The notes beneath the pieces were generated by a model, which was not told where the DNA came from, ran no database searches, and was given only the letters and a program-made list of their open reading frames with translations. This document shows positions 22,278-34,910 of a DNA stretch of 64,000 bases, piece by piece; position 1 is the stretch's first letter, and each line of letters starts with the position of its first letter. The translations under genes and the position numbers were made by a program. Source of the stretch: Rutpela maculata (lineage: Eukaryota; Arthropoda; Insecta; Coleoptera; Cerambycidae); contig OW386292.2 of assembly GCA_936432065.2 (NCBI GenBank), forward strand, positions 98,289,829 through 98,353,828, in the 5' to 3' direction.

Positions 22278-23268
22278 TGTCATCGGGCCCAAGGCCCAGG
22301 CCCAGGAAAATAAAAAAAATTAATAAGATTAAATTATCAAGACATAATTTAACCTCACAACTCAATGTTCAGGCCTTCTGCCAAGCTGGGGTTGCATTCC
22401 CCAGGAGGTAACACAAGCCCTCAGCGGATAATATTAATACCATTTCAAGTCACCCTGTAAACGAATAAAATTCATAAACATTAACATTCCATAAAAACAC
22501 TCGCTCCACGATGTGTTTAGTTCAACTGCCATCGACCAAATGCCGAGTCTTCGCCAATATTCTTGGCTAAAGATGTCGGTCTCGGATGACTGGGGCCGGG
22601 CAGGACTATTGCCCTTTACCCCAATACATCGCTGTAGACCGGGGACCAGCCTCGTGCAGGGCGGGCGAACTTACTTTACGTCGGCCCCACTCACAAATGT
22701 GAGCGGTGCAGACGATTTCGGCCCACCTCCCTGGGTCCTGGCTCGTTGGACCTTGCTGGCTAAGGCCTCTTCTGGCGTTCTTCTGTCTTCGTCTTCTTTT
22801 CTTCGCCAGCTTGTTTGCCCCCCGGGGGGTAGTCATCGGTCTGTTAGGTGTTTTTGGGTTTGTGGCGGGAGTGACTGCCGGTACACAAGATGCCAAGAGG
22901 CATCCTGTCATCCGGATCATCGGTAGGGTAAGGATGAGCTGTGTAGCTCGAGGAAGGGCAGACCTAACTGCTTTGGTAGCATTTTTGGTCTGCCCGGAGC
23001 TAGGGGGACTACAGGTACTGGACGGTTGTTTGTCCGGTACCCGCAGGGTCTTGGGTGGGTGGTTGGGTGATCGTCATGTCTCTTCCGTGGGGGTGGATCG
23101 TCGGTTGGTGGTATGCTTCTCATACTCACCCGTTATCCAGGAGCTGCACCTTCGGCCGCTTGTGCCTCGGAGCGTCTGCTGGGTGATAGTCAGTTGCCTC
23201 CCTGACTAGTGGGTTCCCATGCTCCTCGGCAAGGGCGTACATCTTTCTGGCTCTCTGCTTGATGATCT

Positions 23269-25293
23269 TGTTGTAGAACTCTCCAAAATCGTCCTAAGTT
23301 GAAGACATAATCAAAATTCGACTTAGGCAAAAATTTCATTTAAAGACATTTTTGGGAGTCTGCAGAGGCGCAGATCAGTCCACAAGGACCGTTTTGGGTT
23401 CTATAAGGCGTTGGAAATGACCAGGCGAAAATTCGAAGAAACACCGAATTTTCACTTAGGAAAAATGTTTTTGGTTCAGAATATCAGAGTAGAAGTATAT
23501 AATGACAAAGATTTATGAATAGTATACTTTTTCAAAGGTATCATAAATTGGACTTTGAAAAATAATATTTTTGGAAGGGCGTCAAAATTTGGCCCAGGAA
23601 TCGATTTATCGAAAGTACGCCAAAGTTTCACTTGCAGACTAATTTTTCAAAACTGCGTTGAAATTTGGCTTGAAGATCGATTTTTCAAAAGTACGCCAAA
23701 ATTTCACCCGCAGATTAACTTTTCAAAAGTACCTTGAAATTTGGCTTGAAAATCAATTTTTCAAAAGTACGCCAAAATTTCACCCGCGGATTAACTTTTC
23801 AAAAGTACCTTGAAATTTGGCTTGAAAATCGATTTTTCAAAAGTATGCCAAAATTTCACCCGCAGATTAGTTTTTCAAAAGTACCTTGAAATTTGGCTCG
23901 AAAATCGATTTTTCAAAAGTACGCTAAAATTGGTCTTAAACTGGATTTTTCAAAAGTACCACGAAGTCAGTTTAAAAAGTACCACGAAAATATACTTTAA
24001 ATTATTTTTTTATTTTTTATTCCTCAACCAAAGACATTGACCTTTGAGGTACGATCATTGAAAGCACAATTCTAAAGTATGAGCATAAAATTTTAACGAT
24101 GCACTGCATCCAAAAGGCAAAATAGAAGATTTTGTCAAAGCCGGCGTAGTGCCGATAAGCAAAAATTGATAAAAATCAATGCACATGTACAAGGCCGGTT
24201 TCTCGCATGGAAAGAGTTTGGATTGACCCAGCGGCTCGCAATTTGGTCGAGCGCGTTGAGTAGTCCAGACAAAGCGATGGTAGAAAAGCCAATAACGGGG
24301 CTTTTCAAATGACAAAGTTATAGAGGAAAACGCCTTGTGCATAAAAATCCAAAAATTCAATTTTGCCTAATAGTCGCTCGAAGGTGAGACGCTGTCAAAT
24401 CGATATTATTAATCGACTGTGATAAGGGTTAGTAAGTCGTGGACTGATCGAACGCCACTCAACTTATGCAGTAATAAGTCCTCTGAATGTGTTTGAGTAC
24501 GTGAATTTCCACGATACAAGAACTTTAAAGCTAGGTAGTCTCTAGCGAAACTAAATTCATTTAGTAAAACTTTTTTAAGTTAATTTCAGTCAGCCTTAAT
24601 TATTCATTTACCCAGAGTCTGAAATGATTCTAAAAGCTCGCATTTTGATTCTGAGAAGGTACGTATGAATCTTTTCTACCTAATCGATCGTTAGCGCGAG
24701 CGCTCTCGCTTGTATGGTCTGAAAGTCACTACCTTGATTGGGGAAGGCACGATTCTTTCTTGAGAATTTTGTATAACCAATTCTGTTAAATAAACGGATT
24801 CCTTGAACTAATGTTTCTTAATTGATCTTGAGGCCTGATGACGGTCTATAATCCCTGGAACTTTCGTATAGAAAACCGGATGTGTCGAGTTAATTCGCAT
24901 TAACGTTCGACCTTCTGGTTGTTTTACGGAGGTTCGATAGGGATTTTTTTATGCGTTTTTTGAGAAATATATTCCGTTATTAATGGACCAAAACGTGATT
25001 TTCGCGTACCAAAACTAATCCCTCCGCAGAGAAATTCTTCGGTTGGGATTTTTTTATGCAAAAATTCAGGAAATTAAGAGGTGCCTAAACCCCTAACGAG
25101 GGAATTCGGGTCCAGAGAGAGCGTAGTTTCCGATCTGTGGTAGTGCAGCCTTGGTCCCGCTTTTCGGCTACCGAAGTCATCTTATCTCGAACCCGCCTGG
25201 GAGGTAGAAGAACGGGGTAATACGCGACTGGCGCCCCCTGAGAAATAAATTGGTGTCGCGTCATTTTGACGCCCGGTAGTGCGTTCTTCTACA
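23269..25293 (+). repeat. 5' LTR of gypsy-A
   Basis: TGTTGTAGAA...TTCTACA, 2,025 bp. At about 23580-23965 it has four to five tandem ~76-bp repeats (gaaatttggcttgaaaatcg-type units starting 23658, 23735, 23810 and 23887). Small open frames in it are by-products of the repeats. The only difference from the 3' LTR that I noticed is cgattttt at 23828 against caattttt. Confidence 0.93.
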
Positions 25294-25310
25294 TGGCGCC
25301 CAACGTGGGG
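25294..25310 (+). promoter_or_regulatory. Primer binding site of gypsy-A
   Basis: tggcgcccaacgtgggg directly follows the LTR end. Its TGGCGCCCAA start is the common gypsy PBS form paired to a host tRNA 3' end. Confidence 0.85.
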
Positions 25311-25343
25311 CGTTGTTAGTCAGCAGGGCTTTCTGGAAAGGAT

Positions 25344-26558
25344 ATGGATGAATCAACGCCTTTCCAGTTTTACGACGAGCCGACATCTGTGATGGACAAC
25401 GTCTCTAGAGGGTTAGAGAGGCCGTGCGCGGAGGACGTACTGGGTAGTTCGGGGGTTGGCCCGAGTACCACTGAAGGAGTCATACAGCCCTCCTCAGAAC
25501 AAGTGTTCGCCCAGATGGCAGCAGGTCTTGCCAAAGCTCTAAGCGAAGCCACGCACGAGCATAAGTATCGGTCGAAGCATCCAAATGCGGAATTTCATGG
25601 CTTCGAACACGAAGACCCTGAAACCTTCATTTATCAAATGGAGGAATTTTTCGTCCGAGTACGAATTACGCAGGATAACGACCGACTATATAAAATATCA
25701 GAACAGCTCAAAGATGATGCTAAGAAATGGTTCGAACAATATCGAACCCTAATTACCACGTATCCTCTATTCCTCGAGCGGTTCAGAAGCCGTTATGATT
25801 CAGGTGAAGTACTCACCGAAGCAGTAGCTAATTTATATGGCAAGAAACAAGATGCCGAGGAAAATACGTCAGTATTTATTTCAAGGAAGGTATGCCTCTT
25901 CAAGAGGATCGATCCGTTTAAGCCGGAGGCGATGAAGGCGGCTACCATCTTCAATCAGTTGAGACCTGATATGAAAATGCTCCTAAAGAGTGCCGTCATA
26001 CTAGATACAAATACACTAGTGACGATGACCGAACAAATGGCCAAAATCATGGATGAGAATAAAGAATTCGAGATTCTGCAAAATGCAAAGAAAAGCAAAG
26101 ACCGAGAAGCGTCCACCTCTACCGCTTCAGCTCAAGGGAATCAGCAATCGAGCAGTAACTGGAGAACGGAACCCTCCGCATTAGCGAAGCCGTCCTCCAG
26201 TTCCTTTGGTGCATCTAGGACACCATTCAATGGATCTCAAAGAAGAGATAATCCGCCAGCACCAAGGGTGCATTTTGCAAATAATATTTCCTCGCTGCCT
26301 AGAGGGGATATACCGAGAAGGGGTACTGGAGACGTAAGGAACTCCCGAGTCCCGTATCGCCCTTGCAGATATTGCCCAACGGAGCAGTGGCATTTTCATG
26401 CGGAATGCCCAAACAATCCCTATCGTAATATGAATACGGGAAACCAAGCGGGGGTCAGAGGCGATGGCCCAGGCCGAACTGTACCAGCCCCGCCTACCAG
26501 GCCCCAGCAGGCTCGAAGCGACCCTCGAGGAAGCTCCGAAGCAAGAAGTTTAAATTAA
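25344..26558 (+). CDS. gag: Gypsy-A Gag
   Basis: A 404-residue structural polyprotein. The capsid-like core spans about residues 70-230 (HPNAEFHGFEHEDPETFIYQ, WFEQYRTLITTYPLFLERFR, NLYGKKQDAEENTSVFI). A Ser/Pro-rich linker follows, then one zinc knuckle, CRYCPTEQWHFHAEC, from residue 341 (C-x2-C-x5-H-x4-C), which would bind genomic RNA. The ATG at 25344 is the first after the PBS. The frame is uninterrupted and ends at 26556-26558, just after a slippery heptamer leading to pol. Confidence 0.9.
   Translation: MDESTPFQFYDEPTSVMDNVSRGLERPCAEDVLGSSGVGPSTTEGVIQPSSEQVFAQMAAGLAKALSEATHEHKYRSKHPNAEFHGFEHEDPETFIYQMEEFFVRVRITQDNDRLYKISEQLKDDAKKWFEQYRTLITTYPLFLERFRSRYDSGEVLTEAVANLYGKKQDAEENTSVFISRKVCLFKRIDPFKPEAMKAATIFNQLRPDMKMLLKSAVILDTNTLVTMTEQMAKIMDENKEFEILQNAKKSKDREASTSTASAQGNQQSSSNWRTEPSALAKPSSSSFGASRTPFNGSQRRDNPPAPRVHFANNISSLPRGDIPRRGTGDVRNSRVPYRPCRYCPTEQWHFHAECPNNPYRNMNTGNQAGVRGDGPGRTVPAPPTRPQQARSDPRGSSEARSLN
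26549..26555 (+). promoter_or_regulatory. -1 ribosomal frameshift heptamer, gypsy-A
   Basis: t tta aat in gag phase (X XXY YYZ with X=T, Y=A, Z=T), immediately before the gag stop. The pol frame is -1 to gag and open across this point. Confidence 0.75.
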
Positions 26559-29500
26559 AAAACTTCGATGACCTTCCTGACCTTAATTACCTGTTTAAGG
26601 ATCAAGAAGTCAACCTATCTCCCCACCGATTCACTACATTAGAATCTATCAATCAAACCAACGACGCTTTCCCTCTGCCTCGCATTAAGATTATAATTAA
26701 TAATCGAGCGGTTAACGCTTTATTGGATACAGGTTCGACAAGGAATATTATCCAACCGAAATTTTTGAACGACATTGATCAACTTACAGCTCCCCAAACG
26801 TTTGTTATGGCTTGTGGCGATGGTTTAGTAGAATCCCTCGGGACTACGACCATGAACGTTAATGTACTAGATGTACCCTTTCAGACCACGTTTCAGGTCA
26901 TTCAAAATTTAAATGAAGAGCTCATTCTGGGAGCCCCGTTTTTATATGCTCACAATGTCGTATTCGATTATCAACGTAAATGTGTCTACGTCGGCACTGA
27001 AGAGCGAATAACCGTCTTCTGGAATCAAGCGGCACATCAAGCAAGGAAGCAATGCCGGCTTCCCGAAGAACTGATCATCGGAAACGATAATTTAAAACCT
27101 CTATTCGAGGAATTCGCTGAATTGTTCACCGCGGTGCCTACCCAAGCTACCACGGTGACAACGAAACATAAAATAAAAGTTAAAGACGACCGCCCGTTCA
27201 ATATCAAACCCTACCCCATGTCTCCTTCTAAGAAAAAAGTTATGTACGATCAAATTGAAGAGATGCTGAAAGCCGGGGTCATAGAACCGAGTACCGCTCA
27301 GTACAGTTCGCCTCCCATTATAATTGAAAGGCCCGGCAAGAAGCCTCGCTTCTGCATTGATTATCGTCACTTAAATGAAGTAACGGAAGACGAAGCATCC
27401 GTCTTACCAAAGATATACGAGAGTATAAAGGATCTAGGAAACGCCAACATATTTACGGTGTTGGACCTCAAGAGCGGATATTGGCAAATCCCTCTTGAGG
27501 AGTCGTCAAAAAACTATTCTACGTTTACAACATTAGATGGAGCATCTTACCGATTTAACGTGATGCCTTTCGGATTGAAGACCGCTCCATGTACATTCCA
27601 AAAATTTATGGCAAGAGACGTATTGACCGGCTACTTGCATCATTTCTGCAAAGTATATCTCGATGATATTATCATCTACAGCGAAAATATAGAACAGCAT
27701 GTAAACCATCTGAGAGCCGTTTTTGAACGCCTACGTTTACATAATTTAAAAGTGTCACCAGAAAAATGTGTGGTAGCCACATCTAGTATAACCTATCTCG
27801 GGCATAAGATAAATGCCAATACTACTCAACCTTTAGAAAAACATATTCTGCAGATACAGAACTATCCTGTGCCTACGACAAGGCGCCAGCTTCAGAGTTT
27901 CCTTGGCTTATGTAATTGGGTACGTGAATATATCCCGAATGTTGCAATAATTACTAAGCCCTTGACCCGACTACTCTCGAAGGACTGGCGCTATAAGTGG
28001 AATACAGAAGCCCAAGAATCCTTTATCCTACTGAAAGAGGTATTAAATAAACCTCTAGGACTGCACCGGCCAGATTTCAATAAAATGTTCATACTTCAGA
28101 CGGACGCATCCTTAATAGGATTATCTGCAGTATTATATCAATTGGGGGATAATGACCAGAAGCACATCGTCTCTTATGCTAGTAATACGTTATCTCCGAC
28201 GGAGAGAAAATACCATATTAATGAATTGGAATGTTTGAGCGTCGTTAATTATATAAGGAAATACAAAATATATTTGGCAGACCGTCCATTTATAGTCAAA
28301 ACCGACAATCGAGCTTTACTATGGTTAAATAAGCATAAGGACGAGAAAACGAAATTTACACGTTGGTCATTATTACTTCAGGAATACAGCTTCACAATAG
28401 AACATTGTCCCGGCAAGGAAAATATATTGGCAGACTATTTGAGCAGAAATCCTCAAGGCCCGAACGTCGAAGCAGACGACGAAGAGGAGAGAATGTATCC
28501 ACCAAAATTCTCGTACAAGGAACGAATATCAGTGATTACCACATTGGAATTAAACGATCAGGTCAGAGAAGCGCAAACGCACTCCAGAGATATCCAAGAC
28601 CAAATTGAACGATGGAATACTCTAGTGCGACAAGCCAATAAAACCGAGGCAGAGGTGAAATTCGTCAATACAAGACAAGTGATAGGCGGCACACTTTGGA
28701 CAAGGGGCGAAAATGTTATAGAAAAATTATACGTACCAAAACGTATGGTCATGAGAGTAATATCTCATTTTCACGACCGACCGGAAGTAGGTCACCCCGG
28801 CCGCGATGAAACTGTTAGAATCATCTCGGGCCGCTATTATTTTAATAATTTGTCGAGACTAGTTAACAAATATTTAAATGAGTGCATTATTTGTAATTCC
28901 GTAAAAAGCAGACAATCACAACCGAAGGCTCCTCTCAGAAGCCATGCTCCATCGCATCCGTTCGAAGTTCTAAGCGTCGATGTAATCGGACCGCTTCAGC
29001 GAACCAAAGATGCAGATAACCGATATATATTAATGGTAGAGGATGTATTTAGTAAGTGGGTCGAAGCCAAGGCGTTCACCCAAGTCAGTGGAAAAACAAT
29101 AGCACAATTTATCGAAGAGGAACTAGTGGCGAGATATGGCGTTCCGAGGGTCATCATTTCCGACCAGGGAGGCCACTTCAATTCCGGCTTTTACGATACG
29201 TTCTGTACACGTAACAATATTGAAAGATTCTTCACAGCAGCTTACCACCAACAGGCCAATCCAATAGAAAGGAGGGTGCAAGAAGCTAAGAAGATCTTAA
29301 AAACCTTATTATATGGTTCACCCAACGACGAGTGGGATCGACATGTTAGTCAGATGGCATATATCTTGAGAACAAGAAAAAACGCCGCTACGGGGCATAC
29401 GCCCAGTTTCGTAGTACTCGGCTATGAATTACCGCAGATTGGTGATTGGAATATGTTCGCTTATAGACAAGAGCGTCGTAATCAAGCGGACGTTCCCCGC

Positions 29501-30022
29501 CTTGAAAGAGTCAAGGAGATTCGTAAAAATCAAACAAATTACCAATGGCGTTACGCGCCCAAAGTGGCGGTAACGCCGGTCGTATATAAAGTGGGAGATA
29601 TGGTAATGACTAAAAGGATCAGGAAGGATCATACCTTCACACCGTCGTGGAGTGGGCCACACAAGGTTTTAAAGAGATTGTCTAATGAAGTTTACCTCAT
29701 TCACAAGGGGGTAACTTCGACGAGATTACATGTCGATGCCATCAGGCCGGCACCTAAGGGAGACCCCGATGTTGAATTGGAATTGTCTGAAGAATCAGAA
29801 GATAGTCCGGATGAAATTCATCTTAGTGACGACGCTTCCTCATCAGACAATGAGATCGCGCCCAGGTCAGAGCGACGTAGCGATACCACACTAGTTCAAA
29901 TCAATGTTCCCGCAAGTGCTCAAGATGAGCCGGATGTAATAAGTCGAGATCCCGAAGATGCTCGAGATGAGCCAGATATAGAAGAGTCACCTCTAGATAT
30001 TTCTGAGGTCGACCACGGCTAA
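26556..30022 (+). CDS. pol: Gypsy-A Pol polyprotein
   Basis: Read in the -1 frame relative to gag; open from before the gag stop, with the first methionine at 26723. Domains in order (numbered from that methionine): aspartic protease (LLDTGSTRN at residue 2), RT (PRFCIDYRHLNEV; VYLDDIIIYS at 311-320 with D314/D315), RNase H (QTDASLIGLSAVLY near 459), and integrase with the C-x2-C of its zinc domain (CIICN near 721), Asp in SVDVIGPL, Asp in ISDQGGHF and Glu in ANPIERR. An acidic C-terminal tail follows. No stop or shift. Closest in this window to element C pol. Confidence 0.92.
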
Positions 30023-31449
30023 TAGCCGTTTTCGCTTTTTTTTTATATTTTTTCTCAAAATTCTAAGTAGCGATTTTGACCTATATGCGGTCGAATCGAA
30101 AATTTAAAGTCTACTCCATGAGCAGACATGGAAAGACGGCGAACCCGACGCAAGAGCGCGATCCGGTAAGCCTAGCTTCTCAAGAGCGAGAGCCGCCAAG
30201 TTCGAGTAATGGACGTAGGCATAAGTACGAATCAGTACGAGTTTCGGAAGCTGTTTTTCTTATGCAAGAAGACAACTTCTATTTTAATCATTTTAAGTCA
30301 ACAAAATTAACGTATACCCCAAATGGAAACTACGAGTTTCAGAAGCCGTTCTTCGCTCAAGAAGACGCTTCGATTTTTTTTTATACTTTTTTCACAAGTC
30401 GTGATGACCGCACGAGTATCGTAAGCCGATTTAATCTACCTTACGAAGTAGAAACTACGAGTTTCAGAAGCCGTTCTTCGCTCAAGAAGACGCTTCGATT
30501 TTTTTTTTTTTTATACTTTTTTCACAAGTCGTGATGACCGCACGAGTATCGTAAGCCGATTTAATCTACCTTACGAAGTAGAAACTACGAGACGAGTTTC
30601 AGAAGCCGTTCTTCGCTCAAGAAGACGCTTCGATTTTTTTTTTATACTTTTTTCACAAGTCGTGATGACCGCACGAGTATCGTAAGCCGATTTAATCTAC
30701 CTTACGAAGTAGAAACTACGAGACGAGTTTCAGAAGCCGTTCTTCGCTCAAGAAGACGCTTCAATTTTTTTTTATACTTTTTTTCACAAAGTAGTGATGA
30801 CCGCACGAGTATCGTAAGCCGATTCAATCTACCTTACGAAGAACCAATTTCTAACCATTATAAGTTAACAAAATTCATGTTAGAAAAATATTTCATTAAA
30901 AACAACACATTGTGTTTGTTAGTCGACGCGTTCCAGTCGACGACTTGCTAAAAAGTCAATCTAGTTGCAGAACTGCATTTTCCATGTGCAAAAATGGAAA
31001 GATGACCCAGCCTGTCGCAAGGGCGCGGCATGGTGAAGTCTGGAACTCAAAGGCGAGGACCGTCCAAGCTGCGGCATGGAGATATAGACAGCCTCTTCTA
31101 GAAAGGGCCGAAGTTAAGCAAGAGCGAGACCAGGGCGAAAAAGCGAGTGCAACGAATTAGTGAGAGTGGACGCTAATCAAAATTGTGCTACGCTTCGCTT
31201 CGCTTCGCACCTCGACGCGGGTGTAATTAAGTTGATAAAAATGTTGTATCAACTTGTCGTATTGTTTAAAAAATGTATTTATTTTTAAGTTAGATAGGCG
31301 AATCAGCCGTCTGCCCCAATTAAGGCCGTTATTTTTAAAAACATCTGTACCATAGGTCAGACCGTCAAATGAAGGCATACAGACATACAAGTGAATATGG
31401 AAATTAAAGGCAATCGATGAGTAGAAAAGATTCTACCAAAGGAGGGGAG
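30023..31449 (+). other. Gypsy-A 3' non-coding region with tandem repeats
   Basis: No conserved gene. At 30238-30843 there are four units of about 125-135 bp (starts 30334, 30459, 30594 and 30725) plus a degenerate first unit, each with gagtttcagaagccgttctt, a T tract and gtcgtgatgaccgcacgag. An open frame across the first units (30076-30534) is likely incidental. The region ends in the purine tract aaaggaggggag (31438-31449). Confidence 0.75.
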
Positions 31450-33474
31450 TGTTGTAGAACTCTCCAAAATCGTCCTAAGTTGAAGACATAATCAAAATTC
31501 GACTTAGGCAAAAATTTCATTTAAAGACATTTTTGGGAGTCTGCAGAGGCGCAGATCAGTCCACAAGGACCGTTTTGGGTTCTATAAGGCGTTGGAAATG
31601 ACCAGGCGAAAATTCGAAGAAACACCGAATTTTCACTTAGGAAAAATGTTTTTGGTTCAGAATATCAGAGTAGAAGTATATAATGACAAAGATTTATGAA
31701 TAGTATACTTTTTCAAAGGTATCATAAATTGGACTTTGAAAAATAATATTTTTGGAAGGGCGTCAAAATTTGGCCCAGGAATCGATTTATCGAAAGTACG
31801 CCAAAGTTTCACTTGCAGACTAATTTTTCAAAACTGCGTTGAAATTTGGCTTGAAGATCGATTTTTCAAAAGTACGCCAAAATTTCACCCGCAGATTAAC
31901 TTTTCAAAAGTACCTTGAAATTTGGCTTGAAAATCAATTTTTCAAAAGTACGCCAAAATTTCACCCGCGGATTAACTTTTCAAAAGTACCTTGAAATTTG
32001 GCTTGAAAATCAATTTTTCAAAAGTACGCCAAAATTTCACCCGCAGATTAGTTTTTCAAAAGTACCTTGAAATTTGGCTCGAAAATCGATTTTTCAAAAG
32101 TACGCTAAAATTGGTCTTAAACTGGATTTTTCAAAAGTACCACGAAGTCAGTTTAAAAAGTACCACGAAAATATACTTTAAATTATTTTTTTATTTTTTA
32201 TTCCTCAACCAAAGACATTGACCTTTGAGGTACGATCATTGAAAGCACAATTCTAAAGTATGAGCATAAAATTTTAACGATGCACTGCATCCAAAAGGCA
32301 AAATAGAAGATTTTGTCAAAGCCGGCGTAGTGCCGATAAGCAAAAATTGATAAAAATCAATGCACATGTACAAGGCCGGTTTCTCGCATGGAAAGAGTTT
32401 GGATTGACCCAGCGGCTCGCAATTTGGTCGAGCGCGTTGAGTAGTCCAGACAAAGCGATGGTAGAAAAGCCAATAACGGGGCTTTTCAAATGACAAAGTT
32501 ATAGAGGAAAACGCCTTGTGCATAAAAATCCAAAAATTCAATTTTGCCTAATAGTCGCTCGAAGGTGAGACGCTGTCAAATCGATATTATTAATCGACTG
32601 TGATAAGGGTTAGTAAGTCGTGGACTGATCGAACGCCACTCAACTTATGCAGTAATAAGTCCTCTGAATGTGTTTGAGTACGTGAATTTCCACGATACAA
32701 GAACTTTAAAGCTAGGTAGTCTCTAGCGAAACTAAATTCATTTAGTAAAACTTTTTTAAGTTAATTTCAGTCAGCCTTAATTATTCATTTACCCAGAGTC
32801 TGAAATGATTCTAAAAGCTCGCATTTTGATTCTGAGAAGGTACGTATGAATCTTTTCTACCTAATCGATCGTTAGCGCGAGCGCTCTCGCTTGTATGGTC
32901 TGAAAGTCACTACCTTGATTGGGGAAGGCACGATTCTTTCTTGAGAATTTTGTATAACCAATTCTGTTAAATAAACGGATTCCTTGAACTAATGTTTCTT
33001 AATTGATCTTGAGGCCTGATGACGGTCTATAATCCCTGGAACTTTCGTATAGAAAACCGGATGTGTCGAGTTAATTCGCATTAACGTTCGACCTTCTGGT
33101 TGTTTTACGGAGGTTCGATAGGGATTTTTTTATGCGTTTTTTGAGAAATATATTCCGTTATTAATGGACCAAAACGTGATTTTCGCGTACCAAAACTAAT
33201 CCCTCCGCAGAGAAATTCTTCGGTTGGGATTTTTTTATGCAAAAATTCAGGAAATTAAGAGGTGCCTAAACCCCTAACGAGGGAATTCGGGTCCAGAGAG
33301 AGCGTAGTTTCCGATCTGTGGTAGTGCAGCCTTGGTCCCGCTTTTCGGCTACCGAAGTCATCTTATCTCGAACCCGCCTGGGAGGTAGAAGAACGGGGTA
33401 ATACGCGACTGGCGCCCCCTGAGAAATAAATTGGTGTCGCGTCATTTTGACGCCCGGTAGTGCGTTCTTCTACA
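31450..33474 (+). repeat. 3' LTR of gypsy-A
   Basis: Same 2,025-bp sequence as 23269-25293, starting after the purine tract and followed by the target duplication ATCT. Confidence 0.93.
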
Positions 33475-33478
33475 ATCT

Positions 33479-34910
33479 CAGTGACCGGGGTGTATTCCAG
33501 GTCCCTGTAGATGTCCTCGTTGCGGATGAACCAGGGTGCGTCGACGGCTGATCTGAGGGCGACGTTCTCCACTCTCTGGATCTGATGGAGGTAGCTCTTT
33601 GCTTGGTAGCCCCAAGCTACCGAAGCGTACGTCAGCTGAGGCCGGATGAGGGACCTGATAAGCGTGAGCTTGTTCCTCAGGTTGAGTTTGCTCTGTCTAC
33701 CCGTCATCGGGTAGATTAGGGCTCTCGTCCTCCTGGCCTTCTTGACGATGGCCTCCGTGTTCAGTCTCCATGTTAGGCCTTTGTCCATGACCACGCCAAG
33801 GTAGTTGGCGGAGTCGTGCCATTGGATGTCCTCACCAAACATGGAAACGTGACCTGTGGGGTTTTGTTTTCTTACCTTTTTGAAGAGTACCGCCTTGCTC
33901 TTCTCGGCGTTGACGGCTACCTTCCATCTGTTGCACCAGTCCTCTAGGAGGGTGGCCGCCTCCTGAAGGTTTCTGGTGGCTAGCCTGGCACTCCAGGATC
34001 TGGCAGTCAGGGCTGTGTCGTCGGCGTAGAGGGCCATGGAGGTCCTCTCCGTCCGGGGTAGATCGGATGTGAAGATGGAGAACAAGTGGGGGGACAGCAC
34101 TGAGCCTTGGGGGACTCCTGCCTCCATTGTTCTGTACGTGGACACCTTGTCCACGATCTTCACCCTCATCTGTCTCCTGTGGAGGTACGATCTCACTAGC
34201 TTGACGAGTGCAATGGGGTAACCCATACTCATCATTTTGGCTAGGAGACCGTCGTGCCAGGCCCTGTCGAAGGCTTTGGCAACGTCCAGGAACAGCGCTG
34301 CCGTGACCTGTCTTTGGTTGAACCCCTTCGTGACCTCCTCGGTGAGGCGGAGCACTTGGAGTTCTGTGGAGTGCCCTGTCCTGAAGGCGAACTGCTCGTC
34401 TGGGAGGACTTCCAGCTCTTCTGTTTTAGACTCCTTAGGATCTCCTTGACCTCCTCTGGGGTGGTCGGGGGGATGTGGTCTTCATCTGGCAGACGGTTCA
34501 TCCTACGTACCCTGCGTCTCACGTCGTCCTCCCAGTCCTCGTCCTCGTCATCGAGTTGGTTTTCCCTACACTGCAGTTCCAAGCTGTCGGCAAATGCCTC
34601 GGCTTTTTCCTGGCGAGTGTAGACAACACCATTCTCTCCGTGGATCGGGGGCATGGGAGTCCGACGGTTCCGCAGGGCCCGTTGGGTGGTCCAGATGCTC
34701 CTGTCCTGTGTGTCCAGGGATTCCAGGTGGCGTTGCCACCCTTCTTGTCGGTGTTCCTGAAGGGCGGCCTTGACTCTCCGGCTCAGGGTGTTGTAATGTC
34801 TCCTGTCCTCCGGGAGTCGGGTTCTCTGGGCCCGTCTCTTGGCACTTCGTCTGTCCCTTATCAGCTGCCTGGTTTCCTCTGGGAGGTTTGCCAGGGGAGC
34901 TGGTGCTCGC
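33479..34910 (-). pseudogene. Internally deleted LINE copy inside the 5' LTR of C
   Basis: Same LINE as at 49631-52840 but with two deletions. The RT part reads on the minus strand from 34355 to about 33480 (AALFLDVAKAFDRAWHDGLL, EAGVPQGSVLSPHLFSIFTS, YADDTAL). Residues after EIV are LTR of A read out of frame, since A is inserted here. The linker/RT-N part (34654-34440) joins directly to RT because the 270-bp stretch matching 50720-50985 is gone. Confidence 0.85.

Larger units (their letters stand above)
23269..33474 (+). mobile_element. Complete gypsy element A, 10.2 kb
   Basis: LTRs 23269-25293 and 31450-33474, both 2,025 bp and almost identical. Target duplication ATCT (23265-23268 and 33475-33478). 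The empty site is visible in the 3' LTR of C at about 49767-49775 (gatgatctcagtg). PBS, gag, pol and purine tract are all in place and the reading frames are open, so A is recent and possibly still competent. Confidence 0.93.

Noticed and set aside
22513..23209. Long plus-strand frames in the C LTR (137-231 codons, also 49019-49714)
   Set aside because: They lie in the GC-rich LTR part next to or antisense to the LINE, show no motif, and differ in length between the two LTR copies because of single-base differences.
23555..24360. Frames with FFKSTLK-type repeats and a 101-codon minus frame in the A LTRs
   Set aside because: By-products of the 76-bp LTR repeats and of the non-coding LTR; identical in both LTRs simply because the LTRs are identical.
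30076..30534. 152-codon frame after pol of A as a possible env or accessory gene
   Set aside because: Mostly the translated tandem repeat; no signal peptide, membrane segment or known motif.
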